From a virus: a stretch of DNA of 38,477 nucleotides. The position numbers and the translations under genes are program-made. This document shows positions 24,058-29,636 of the stretch, in pieces. The notes under the pieces were generated by a model. The model was not told the DNA's origin, searched no databases, and was given only the letters and a program-made list of their open reading frames with translations. Within the stretch, counting starts at the first letter, position 1. Every line of letters begins with the position of its first letter. The stretch lies in IMG/VR virus record IMGVR_UViG_3300028025_002417, positions 1 through 38,477 of that record. One strand, 5' to 3'.

Positions 24058-24327
24058 ATGCGTACTAAGACTTACATTCAGGGCTTCAAGAATTCACAAA
24101 AAATTCGTGTGATGTTTGACGGAATTGGTGTCTACACTACCGTTGCTGGTGTGTCAAGTGTGTTTGCTACATACACCCATTCACAAGCGGCTAATGATGC
24201 TCTGTTGCGTTTGTCTTACATGCGTTACATGGCACAAAAAGATGGTGCGTTAGTTCCAACTGGTGTTGGCATGACAAGTTACAATACCTCGCAAGTTGGT
24301 ACGCAAGTTCAAGTTGATTTGATTTAA
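24058..24327 (+). CDS. Hypothetical protein (89 residues)
   Basis: First gene after promoter copy 3, with ribosome site GAGG 9 bases before the ATG. Starts MRTKTYIQGFKNSQKIRV; has YTHSQAANDALLRLSYMRYM. No recognised motif. Probably an early-expressed host-interaction or accessory protein, by position only. Confidence 0.7.
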   Translation: MRTKTYIQGFKNSQKIRVMFDGIGVYTTVAGVSSVFATYTHSQAANDALLRLSYMRYMAQKDGALVPTGVGMTSYNTSQVGTQVQVDLI

Positions 24328-24336
24328 GGAAATAAA

Positions 24337-24573
24337 ATGACTACATTATCACATGATATCTCTTACGGAATGTTTAGCGAAGTCGGTAACTTAGCCGTTC
24401 ACGGTATTGTTGTTGCCGCAGTAACAATGAACCTGACATGGCCAGAAACTTACAAGTGCCTCAACATGTTAGCTAAAAATGATTACAGCAAATTTGGTGA
24501 AGCGATGGACACTACAGTTCGGGAATGTGTCTACAATACTTGTGGTTTTACTTCTGACTTTTATGGTGCTTAA
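24337..24573 (+). CDS. Hypothetical protein (78 residues)
   Basis: Starts MTTLSHDISYGMFSEVGN; a mild hydrophobic middle (HGIVVAAVTMNLTW) that is not clearly a membrane span. GGAAATAA precedes the start. Belongs to the small-gene operon after promoter copy 3. Not recognised. Confidence 0.65.
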   Translation: MTTLSHDISYGMFSEVGNLAVHGIVVAAVTMNLTWPETYKCLNMLAKNDYSKFGEAMDTTVRECVYNTCGFTSDFYGA

Positions 24574-24574
24574 T

Positions 24575-24754
24575 ATGATTACATACAAATTTTATGTTGG
24601 TAAAGATGTTTATGAATTCGCCGCAGAGTCTAAACTTAGTGCGATGGAAATGTGCAATCGTCAAGTGATTGACAAATTAGATTTGCATCCTATGGCTTGG
24701 TTTGACGCTGGTCAAAATGCATTTTCATGTCAGTCTGGCAACTTTTTTGATTAA
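24575..24754 (+). CDS. Hypothetical protein (59 residues)
   Basis: ATG 24575 lies one base after the upstream stop. Starts MITYKFYVGKDVYEFAAESK. Soluble with three cysteines or near-cysteine positions (MCNR, FSCQ). Not recognised. Confidence 0.6.
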   Translation: MITYKFYVGKDVYEFAAESKLSAMEMCNRQVIDKLDLHPMAWFDAGQNAFSCQSGNFFD

Positions 24755-24763
24755 GGAAATAAA

Positions 24764-24946
24764 ATGAAAATCGAAACAGCAATTGGTATTCTGAATAAAG
24801 AACGTGAATTTTTGGGTATGGGTTTCTTGGAGTTGTTGCAAGATATCCAACTTGAGGGTAAGATGGTTTACTCTGAAAAGACTATGGAAGCATTCGAGCG
24901 ATTCATGGTTGACGGGCGCAAGATGTTTGCACCTGTTGCAGAATAA
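24764..24946 (+). CDS. Small helical protein (60 residues)
   Basis: Starts MKIETAIGILNKEREFLGMG; predicted two helices. AAGGAA lies 9 bases upstream. Last gene before promoter copy 4. Not recognised. Confidence 0.65.
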   Translation: MKIETAIGILNKEREFLGMGFLELLQDIQLEGKMVYSEKTMEAFERFMVDGRKMFAPVAE

Positions 24947-24967
24947 CAACACCAACGAAAATAGTTG

Positions 24968-24995
24968 TTGACGTACCCACCGAACCGTGTATAAT
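24968..24995 (+). promoter_or_regulatory. Spacer-16 promoter module (copy 4)
   Basis: TTGACG (24968-24973), 16 bases, TATAAT (24990-24995) then AGA. AACAAC (24945), 13 bases with GAAAATA, GTTGTT (24964). Confidence 0.8.
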
Positions 24996-25026
24996 AGATT
25001 CTGTTGAGTTGATAAAGGACATTGAA

Positions 25027-25281
25027 ATGAGAACAGCAAACGAACAAACCCTCTGGGAAATCCAAGCATACGGTGCTAAGAAATCCGAAATCCTTGAGTC
25101 TGTAACAGATTCAATTAGTTTCCAACTTTCTGGTCCTGGTATGGTGATTGCAAGTTACCTTTCTGATGCACAGGAAGTGATGGGACACGGTAGTGAACGT
25201 GCGTTGAATGATGCAAGGCAATATATCAATATTGCCAAAATGTTGATGATGGAATTTGAATTAGGTTTTAAGGAGAGATAA
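25027..25281 (+). CDS. Small helical protein (84 residues)
   Basis: ATG 25027 is chosen because AAAGGA is 7 bases upstream. Starts MRTANEQTLWEIQAYGAKK. The helical second half (SERALNDARQYINIAKMLMM) may be a dimerising segment. First gene after promoter copy 4. Not recognised. Confidence 0.7.
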   Translation: MRTANEQTLWEIQAYGAKKSEILESVTDSISFQLSGPGMVIASYLSDAQEVMGHGSERALNDARQYINIAKMLMMEFELGFKER

Positions 25282-25282
25282 T

Positions 25283-25477
25283 ATGACTAATTTTGTTACT
25301 GTTGCGGATATGATTGCCGCTTTGTCTGCCTTGCCGGCTGATGCCCGCTTGGTTGTGACACAGACTGGTTACTACTGTTATGATGATTTTGCCGATTGTT
25401 TTTTGCCACGACCTGCTGGCGATGACAACGATGGTACCCCATTGTTTGCAGTAGGACATTCTCACCAAAGCTATTGA
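25283..25477 (+). CDS. Hypothetical protein (64 residues)
   Basis: Starts MTNFVTVADMIAALSALPAD. Small proteins of the form 'LxxLPxDARVV.. GYY..' recur in phages and bacteria; function unknown. GGAGAG lies just upstream of the start. Confidence 0.65.
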   Translation: MTNFVTVADMIAALSALPADARLVVTQTGYYCYDDFADCFLPRPAGDDNDGTPLFAVGHSHQSY

Positions 25478-25489
25478 AGGAATAAATAT

Positions 25490-25834
25490 ATGATGATAGT
25501 TATCCGCACTCAGTACCACGAAAATTATGGCGCACATGATTGGGATGGTGTGGGTGAGTGTCCTCAGTATTGGAAAGCCAAAGGCGGTTCAGAGTATAAG
25601 ATACTTGACGTTCCGCTTAATATAGATTACAATGAGTTTGTGAAGTTCACATTGACTGGCATTGAAACGAATACGGATTATTCCAGCGAGTACATGGTTG
25701 ATTGGTCTATGGAAAGTGATGATTACCTTTCATGGTTTGAGAAATCTCAGTTACAGTTTGATGGTGCTATCACTAGCAAAGAACCCACAATGACGTATCA
25801 ACAAGTTTTGGATAAGCAAAAGGAACTAGCATGA
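25490..25834 (+). CDS. Conserved small phage protein
   Basis: 114 residues; ATG 25493 is an equal alternative start. VIRTQYHENYGAHDWDGVGE then CPQYWKAKGG is a pattern, known to me from many phages of Gram-negative hosts, of unknown function. Acidic and soluble. Overlaps the next gene by 4 bases. Confidence 0.72.
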   Translation: MMIVIRTQYHENYGAHDWDGVGECPQYWKAKGGSEYKILDVPLNIDYNEFVKFTLTGIETNTDYSSEYMVDWSMESDDYLSWFEKSQLQFDGAITSKEPTMTYQQVLDKQKELA

Positions 25835-26067
25835 GTAAGATGAGCGAATTGGCGATGGAGATTGAAGAGTTGTATCTTCAAGGGTACAATGAATTCACGA
25901 TTGCAACAATGCTTAATGTACCAGTAGAATTGGTTGACAATTTTGTTGCAAGTTTTATGGAAGTAGAGTATAATGAAAGCATGGACGGAGATTTTGATTC
26001 CGCTATGGCTTCAGCAGGATATGGAACCGATGAGGATTACGGAAGTTATGGAGAGCCTGAATTTTAA
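25831..26067 (+). CDS. Small acidic helix-turn-helix-like protein
   Basis: 78 residues. Residues 6-42 (AMEIEELYLQGYNEFTIATM, then NVPVELVDNFV) look like a short helix-turn-helix of the kind found in sigma-like or small regulatory proteins. The tail is acidic and Gly/Tyr-rich. DNA binding is possible but the acidic charge argues against it; a protein-binding role is as likely. Confidence 0.65.
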   Translation: MSKMSELAMEIEELYLQGYNEFTIATMLNVPVELVDNFVASFMEVEYNESMDGDFDSAMASAGYGTDEDYGSYGEPEF

Positions 26068-26191
26068 ATTGTCGAAAACAAAACCACGTAATATGGTAGC
26101 GAAGGACTTGCGTAGCCCTAAGTATCGTATGCGTGTGGTTGAAGACAAGCGTAAGAGAGAACCGAAGTACAAGGAACAATATGTATATTGA
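26048..26191 (+). CDS. Small basic protein
   Basis: 47 residues from ATG 26048, which overlaps the end of the upstream gene; upstream in-frame ATGs are less likely. KPRNMVAKDLRSPKYRMRVV with a very basic tail (EDKRKREPKYKEQ) matches a short basic protein of T4-like phages (pattern ...AKDLRxPKYRxRVV). Function unknown; likely binds RNA or DNA. Confidence 0.62.
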   Translation: MESLNFKLSKTKPRNMVAKDLRSPKYRMRVVEDKRKREPKYKEQYVY

Positions 26192-26483
26192 TGGTATGGG
26201 TCCACGACAATCGATGGCTGTTGAAATTTTAGATACAGTTCGATTTGGTGGTCTTGATAAAATCAAAGGTGCTAATGGGTATTCCAAGAAAAGACTTGAC
26301 AAAGGTGATGCTTATGTGGTACCATTTGGACTCAGTAAAAATATTTTTGGTGCAGTCGTAATTTCCGCTCCGAAAAGGCTATATATTACATACAGGATGA
26401 ATAGTAAAGATAAGACTGTGCGAATGACTAACGCATGGGAAGTGAAACGATTCTTGGTGAAGCAATTCATTCAGAATATTTAA
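26181..26483 (+). CDS. Hypothetical protein (100 residues)
   Basis: ATG 26181 is chosen by AAGGA (26171-26175) 5 bases upstream. Starts MYIDGMGPRQSMAVEILD; basic, soluble. Last gene before the structured RNA at 26484. The upstream gene's end overlaps it by 11 bases. Confidence 0.68.
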   Translation: MYIDGMGPRQSMAVEILDTVRFGGLDKIKGANGYSKKRLDKGDAYVVPFGLSKNIFGAVVISAPKRLYITYRMNSKDKTVRMTNAWEVKRFLVKQFIQNI

Positions 26484-26700
26484 AGAACGTTTCGGGTTAG
26501 TCTCCGAATACTGTGACCCACAGGATAAGAAGTAGCGTGACAACTACGGGTGGTAGTCTTTGAACCGAAAGGCCGCTGGCAATGCGAGAACGGAGCCTGT
26601 CGGGAAGCGGGTGGAAGGAACGTGTGATGGGTATGATAGCGTCATATCTTGATGTTCTATAATTACCGCCGAGGTTCGCAGAGCATTTTATGAATTGAGA
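26484..26700 (+). ncRNA. Candidate structured RNA / cis-regulatory leader before mazG-like gene
   Basis: No convincing coding potential, and visibly richer in G+C than the surrounding genes. Many short stems can be drawn: TTCGG (26491) with CCGAA (26504); CTGTG with CACAG (26511-26523); GTAG with CTAC (26532-26547); CCGCT (26573) with AGCGG (26606); TATGA with TCATA (around 26632). An outer pairing ACGTTTC (26487-26493) with GGAACGT (26617-26623) closes most of it. GAAGTAG (26529-26535) and GAAGGAACG (26614-26622) recall the conserved parts of the glutamine riboswitch (glnA / Downstream-peptide) class. That match is partial and may be chance. Confidence 0.5.
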
Positions 26701-26712
26701 AAAGGTTAGATA

Positions 26713-26994
26713 ATGAATAGTGTTGAAAAAGAAGTTTTACTCATTGCACAAGAAGAATGTGCCGAAGTGACACAGGCAATCAGTAAAGTTTTTAGGTTTG
26801 GTTTAGATGGTGAACACAATGGTGCATCCAACCGAGACAGATTGACAGAAGAAGTTGGTGATTTATTTTGTATGATTCAATTGATGATTGAAACAGGTAT
26901 CATTAACATTGATGAAGTAGATAGAGCATCCGCAAACAAGAAAGCAAAACTCCAGAAATGGTCTAATATTTTTAACGAAGAAACAGTAAACTAA
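26713..26994 (+). CDS. MazG-like nucleotide pyrophosphohydrolase
   Basis: 93 residues. EECAEVTQAISK and LTEEVGDLFCM form the EExxE...ExxD metal site of the all-alpha NTP pyrophosphatase family. It would hydrolyse (d)NTPs or alarmone-like nucleotides, as other phage MazG proteins are thought to do, easing host starvation signals. It lies between the structured RNA and the attenuator-like leader. Confidence 0.85.
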   Translation: MNSVEKEVLLIAQEECAEVTQAISKVFRFGLDGEHNGASNRDRLTEEVGDLFCMIQLMIETGIINIDEVDRASANKKAKLQKWSNIFNEETVN

Positions 26995-26995
26995 A

Positions 26996-27112
26996 ATGAA
27001 TTTAATATCGAAACTCTCAACAAGAAATTATATGCCGATTACGTGGCAGAGTATTTCTCGCTTTGAGAAATCCGATTGCCATTCACCACTAGTGGGGGCT
27101 TGTTATACCTGA
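26996..27112 (+). CDS. Possible 38-residue leader peptide
   Basis: Starts one base after the mazG-like stop codon. MNLISKLSTRNYMPITW... reads to a stop at 27110-27112. It has no strong ribosome site, but translation could be coupled to the upstream gene. Its stop lies 6 bases after the 5' arm (27094-27103) of a stem that competes with the terminator at 27148. A ribosome at that stop would cover the arm. It may equally be non-coding. Confidence 0.35.
   Translation: MNLISKLSTRNYMPITWQSISRFEKSDCHSPLVGACYT
27044..27081 (+). promoter_or_regulatory. Hairpin in tRNA-array leader
   Basis: TGGCA (27044) pairs with TGCCA (27077); inside, ATTTCTC (27053-27059), loop GCTTT, GAGAAAT (27065-27071) gives a perfect 7-bp stem. 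Part of the structured leader before the attenuator. Confidence 0.6.
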
Positions 27113-27152
27113 GGACCAAAAAAGTCCATAGAGAATATAAAGACAAGCCCCC
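27094..27152 (+). promoter_or_regulatory. Antiterminator-like stem overlapping the terminator
   Basis: GGGGGCTTGT (27094-27103) is the exact complement of ACAAGCCCCC (27143-27152). The CCCCC (27148-27152) is also the start of the terminator stem, so the two structures exclude each other. A GGAC/GTCC hairpin lies inside the loop. Confidence 0.68.
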
Positions 27153-27181
27153 TAGAGACAGAAAACTCTAGGGGGTTTTTC
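27148..27181 (+). terminator. Strong rho-independent terminator (switchable)
   Basis: CCCCCTAGAG (27148-27157), loop ACAGAAAA, CTCTAGGGGG (27166-27175), then TTTTTC. A perfect 10-bp stem. It lies 65 bases before the first tRNA. Confidence 0.88.
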
Positions 27182-27211
27182 TTTGTGTATATCATCGAAT
27201 ATAACAAAAAC

Positions 27212-27226
27212 GTTCTTTAACAATTT
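27212..27226 (+). promoter_or_regulatory. rRNA-type boxA antitermination element
   Basis: GTTCTTTAACAATTT matches the boxA of proteobacterial rRNA leaders (TGCTCTTTAACAATTT in E. coli) almost base for base. It sits 20 bases before the first tRNA gene and just after the terminator. Confidence 0.7.
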
Positions 27227-27245
27227 GCATCCATATTTTTTATGT

Positions 27246-27319
27246 TGGGGGTTAGTGTAGCGGTAGCACACCAGACTTTGACTCTGTTAGCACAAGTTCG
27301 ATCCTTGTACCCTCTGCCA
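27246..27319 (+). tRNA. tRNA-Gln (TTG)
   Basis: Cloverleaf with anticodon loop CTTTGAC and T-loop TTCGATC; encoded CCA. The first acceptor pair is U1-U72, as weak first pairs are typical of tRNA-Gln. First gene of the array. Confidence 0.88.
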
Positions 27320-27326
27320 AATAAAA

Positions 27327-27401
27327 GGTGACATAGCACAGCGGTAGTGCAACTGCTTCATACGCAGTAGGTCGTTGGCTCGAATCCAACTGTCACCACC
27401 A
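27327..27401 (+). tRNA. tRNA-Met (CAT), elongator-like
   Basis: Acceptor GGTGACA/TGTCACC fully paired, loop TTCATAC in an ACTGC/GCAGT stem, encoded CCA. A normal G1-C72 pair makes an initiator role unlikely. Confidence 0.88.
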
Positions 27402-27405
27402 ATTT

Positions 27406-27480
27406 GGGGGTATAACTCAACGGCTAGAGTAGTAGGCTTTTAACCTATTAATCCGAGTTCGATTCTCGGTGCCCCTACCA
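27406..27480 (+). tRNA. tRNA-Lys (TTT)
   Basis: Acceptor GGGGGTA/TGCCCCT, anticodon loop CTTTTAA, T-loop TTCGATT, encoded CCA. Its last base is also the first base of the 15-bp stem at 27480. Confidence 0.9.
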
Positions 27481-27547
27481 TATAAAAACACATTGCCGTA
27501 CACGAGGCGTCCGTGGCATATAAAGAGAAAGTAATGTGTTTTTATAT
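27480..27547 (+). ncRNA. Stem-closed RNA insert between tRNA-Lys and tRNA-His
   Basis: ATATAAAAACACATT (27480-27494) pairs perfectly with AATGTGTTTTTATAT (27533-27547). The 38-base inside has a further CACG/CGTG hairpin and GC/GC flank. The stem starts at the CCA end of tRNA-Lys and ends one base before tRNA-His. Confidence 0.65.
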
Positions 27548-27622
27548 GGTGTCTATGATGTAGTGGTAGCATTAGGGATTGTGATTCCCTCCGTATGAGT
27601 TCGATCCTCATTAGACACCCCA
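27548..27622 (+). tRNA. tRNA-His (GTG)
   Basis: Acceptor GTGTCTA/TAGACAC with the histidine-specific extra G at 27548 opposite discriminator C; loop TTGTGAT. Encoded CCA. Confidence 0.92.
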
Positions 27623-27623
27623 T

Positions 27624-27698
27624 GCCTTGTTAACTCAGCGGTAGAGTGTCTCCCTTACAAGGAGAAGGTCGGCGGTTCGATCCCGTCACAAGGTACCA
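27624..27698 (+). tRNA. tRNA-Val (TAC)
   Basis: Acceptor GCCTTGT/ACAAGGT, stem TCTCC/GGAGA around loop CTTACAA, encoded CCA. Confidence 0.9.
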
Positions 27699-27704
27699 GA
27701 TTTT

Positions 27705-27778
27705 GCTCGGTTAGTTAAATGGTATAACGGACGCTTGATAAGCGTTTATTACAAGTTCAATTCTTGTACTGAGCACCA
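27705..27778 (+). tRNA. tRNA-Ile (GAT)
   Basis: Acceptor GCTCGGT/ACTGAGC, loop TTGATAA, T-loop TTCAATT, encoded CCA. Confidence 0.9.
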
Positions 27779-27781
27779 AAT

Positions 27782-27864
27782 GCCCCGATGGTGGAATGGT
27801 AGACACGCTGGTCTTAGAAGCCAGTGCCTAGTGCGTGAGAGTTCGAGTCTCTCTTGGGGCACCA
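27782..27864 (+). tRNA. tRNA-Leu (TAG)
   Basis: Acceptor GCCCCGA/TTGGGGC, loop CTTAGAA, long variable arm, encoded CCA. Confidence 0.9.
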
Positions 27865-27870
27865 GATTAT

Positions 27871-27945
27871 GCGCCTTTAGTAAAATGAATATTACACAAC
27901 GCTACGAACGTTGAAGTGGGAGTTTGATTCTCTCAGGGCGCACCA
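27871..27945 (+). tRNA. tRNA-Arg (ACG), unusual D and T loops
   Basis: Acceptor GCGCCTT/AGGGCGC, stem CAACG/CGTTG around CTACGAA, encoded CCA. The D-loop lacks the usual GG pair and the T-loop reads TTTGATT rather than TTCGATT, so the G19-C56 contact is lost on both sides. Confidence 0.82.
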
Positions 27946-27947
27946 AT

Positions 27948-28023
27948 GCAACTTTAGCTGATGTGGTCATAGCGGTGGTCTGAAGAGCCATTGAAAGAGG
28001 TTCGATTCCTCTAGGTTGCACCA
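27948..28023 (+). tRNA. tRNA-Phe (GAA)
   Basis: Acceptor GCAACTT/AGGTTGC, loop CTGAAGA, encoded CCA. Confidence 0.9.
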
Positions 28024-28029
28024 AGATAT

Positions 28030-28121
28030 GGAAGATAATGCAGGTGGGATGGTCCGCCGACTAGCCTTGAAAACTAGGTTCTCAGAAATGGGATGGGGTT
28101 CGACTCCTCTGTCTTCCGCCA
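28030..28121 (+). tRNA. tRNA-Ser (TGA)
   Basis: Acceptor GGAAGAT/GTCTTCC with G discriminator, loop CTTGAAA, long variable arm, encoded CCA. Confidence 0.9.
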
Positions 28122-28128
28122 AAATTAT

Positions 28129-28216
28129 AGAGAGTTGGGTGAGTGGTTAAACCAGCAGTTTGCTAAACTGTCATTGCGAAAGCGGTGCATGAGTTCGAAT
28201 CTCATACTCTCTGCCA
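28129..28216 (+). tRNA. tRNA-Ser (GCT)
   Basis: Acceptor AGAGAGT/ACTCTCT with G discriminator, loop TTGCTAA, long variable arm, encoded CCA. Confidence 0.9.
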
Positions 28217-28225
28217 AGAATGTAG

Positions 28226-28254
28226 TTGACAAAAAGTGTGTAGAGTGTTATACT
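28226..28254 (+). promoter_or_regulatory. Sigma70-type promoter inside the tRNA array, spacer 17
   Basis: TTGACA (28226-28231), 17 bases, TATACT (28249-28254). It would drive tRNA-Glu onward independently of the attenuated leader. Confidence 0.82.
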
Positions 28255-28277
28255 CTATTCATAGATTAAAAAAGTAT

Positions 28278-28352
28278 GCACGATTCGTCTATCGGTTAGG
28301 ACTCAGGGTTTTCATCCCTGCAAGAGGAGTTCGATTCTCCTATCGTGTACCA
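28278..28352 (+). tRNA. tRNA-Glu (TTC)
   Basis: Acceptor GCACGAT/ATCGTGT, stem CAGGG/CCCTG around TTTTCAT, encoded CCA. Confidence 0.9.
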
Positions 28353-28360
28353 GAGTTAAT

Positions 28361-28453
28361 GGAGTAATTGATGCTATGGCGTGTGCATCGGCGGACTGTA
28401 AATCCGTCCCCTTGTGGTAAACATTCTTGGTTCGACTCCAAGTTACTCCACCA
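28361..28453 (+). tRNA. tRNA-Tyr (GTA)
   Basis: Acceptor GGAGTAA/TTACTCC, loop CTGTAAA, long variable arm, encoded CCA. Confidence 0.9.
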
Positions 28454-28459
28454 AGTTTA

Positions 28460-28534
28460 GGTCTGTTCGTATAGTGGTTATTACTGCGGATTGTCTATCC
28501 GCTTACAGGAGTTCGATTCTCCTACAGACCGCCA
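28460..28534 (+). tRNA. tRNA-Asp (GTC)
   Basis: Acceptor GGTCTGT/ACAGACC with G discriminator, stem GCGGA/TCCGC around TTGTCTA, encoded CCA. Confidence 0.9.
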
Positions 28535-28542
28535 AGTTTTAT

Positions 28543-28618
28543 GTGAGTGTGCGCCGAATGGTTAGGTAGCAGATTGCAAATCTGAATAATGCAGGTTCGA
28601 GTCCTGTCACTCACTCCA
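28543..28618 (+). tRNA. tRNA-Cys (GCA)
   Basis: Acceptor GTGAGTG/CACTCAC with the cysteine-type T discriminator, loop TTGCAAA, encoded CCA. Confidence 0.9.
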
Positions 28619-28632
28619 TACATATATATTAT

Positions 28633-28708
28633 AGCGGGTTACGTCAGAGGTCAGACTATCAGGCTCATAACCTGGGAGACGAAGGTTCGAATCCTTCACC
28701 CGCAACCA
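28633..28708 (+). tRNA. tRNA-Met (CAT), initiator-like
   Basis: Acceptor AGCGGGT/ACCCGCA leaves an A1-A72 mismatch; initiator tRNAs also lack a 1-72 pair (C1-A72). Loop CTCATAA within AGG/CCT. The full GGG/CCC run of bacterial initiators is incomplete, so the initiator role is tentative. Encoded CCA. Confidence 0.82.
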
Positions 28709-28715
28709 TTTTTAT

Positions 28716-28791
28716 TCCTCAGTAGCACAGCGGTAGTTGCACTTGACTGTTAATCAAGGTGTCCGTGGTTCGATCCCACGCTGAGGAGCCA
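28716..28791 (+). tRNA. tRNA-Asn (GTT)
   Basis: Acceptor TCCTCAG/CTGAGGA with G discriminator, stem CTTGA/TCAAG around CTGTTAA, encoded CCA. Confidence 0.9.
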
Positions 28792-28806
28792 ATTACAAAG
28801 AAGAAT

Positions 28807-29556
28807 ATGAAAAAAATAATCTTGTCTCTAATTTTGTTTACGTGCTTGAGTGCTAGTGCTGGTGCTATTACAGTCTACACATACAACATTACTAAACAGT
28901 ATCCAATTGTTGATGCTGAAATTGATAAAATGAGACCAATAGCAAGCATTACGAAATTGATGACTGCATTGGTGTTACTTGAGAGTGGAGTTTCGTTAGA
29001 TGAGAAAGTTCCATACAAAGGAATGTTCTACTCACACAAGAAGTTCACTAGAGAAGAGTTATTGAATTTGATGCTGGTGAAAAGTGACAACAGAGCCGCA
29101 GAAGCATTAGCAGAAAGCATGGGTGGTAAACTATGGACCGTTTATCAAATGAACAAACGTGCAATTGCGCTTGAGATGTACAATACAAAATTTGATGATA
29201 CGTCTGGTCTAAGTGCAAAGAACATTAGTACCGCAAGAGATTTAGTTATCATGTTGACAGATGCATATAAGCATGATAAGATACGTGAGATATCTGCATT
29301 AAGTAGATACGATTTGAAAGTTGTAGATAAGAAGAATAGAGAGAAACACATTCTAGTCAATAACACTAACGTGAAGTTGATGAACAAATATGATATCATT
29401 GAAGTATCTAAAACTGGCACAACAAATGCGGCTGGTAAGTGTCTTGTGATGATAGTACATAAGAATGGTGAGCAGTATGCAATTGTTATTCTCGGAGGCA
29501 CAACAAGAGCCGATGTAGATAACTTAGCTAAGAATATAATGGAAAGAATAATTTAA
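28807..29556 (+). CDS. D-alanyl-D-alanine endopeptidase/carboxypeptidase (PBP7-like)
   Basis: 249 residues from ATG 28807; upstream in-frame starts would run through tRNA-Asn. A signal peptide (about 1-20) exports it to the periplasm. All three penicillin-binding motifs are present: S47-I-T-K50, S93-D-N95 and K202-T-G-T205. The small size fits PBP7/PBP5-type low-molecular-mass enzymes that trim peptidoglycan cross-links. It lies between tRNA-Asn and tRNA-Thr. It may weaken or remodel the wall before lysis, or act on superinfection; both are inference. Confidence 0.9.
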   Translation: MKKIILSLILFTCLSASAGAITVYTYNITKQYPIVDAEIDKMRPIASITKLMTALVLLESGVSLDEKVPYKGMFYSHKKFTREELLNLMLVKSDNRAAEALAESMGGKLWTVYQMNKRAIALEMYNTKFDDTSGLSAKNISTARDLVIMLTDAYKHDKIREISALSRYDLKVVDKKNREKHILVNNTNVKLMNKYDIIEVSKTGTTNAAGKCLVMIVHKNGEQYAIVILGGTTRADVDNLAKNIMERII

Positions 29557-29561
29557 GTTTA

Positions 29562-29636
29562 GCCGGATTAGCACAGCGGTAGTGCAATCGCCTTGTAAGC
29601 GATAGGTCGTCTGTTCGAACCAGACATCCGGCACCA
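29562..29636 (+). tRNA. tRNA-Thr (TGT)
   Basis: Acceptor GCCGGAT/ATCCGGC, stem ATCGC/GCGAT around CTTGTAA, encoded CCA. Its last base starts the stem at 29636. Confidence 0.9.

Noticed and set aside
25936-25975. TTGACA and TATAAT inside the 25831 gene as a promoter
   Set aside because: Spacing between the boxes is about 28 bases, too long for a sigma70 promoter.
27417-27623. Minus-strand frame across tRNA-Lys and tRNA-His
   Set aside because: Antisense to tRNA genes and the 15-bp stem; no ribosome site.
28759-28806. Upstream start for the PBP7-like gene
   Set aside because: It would place coding sequence inside tRNA-Asn and spoil the signal peptide; ATG 28807 gives a normal N-terminus.
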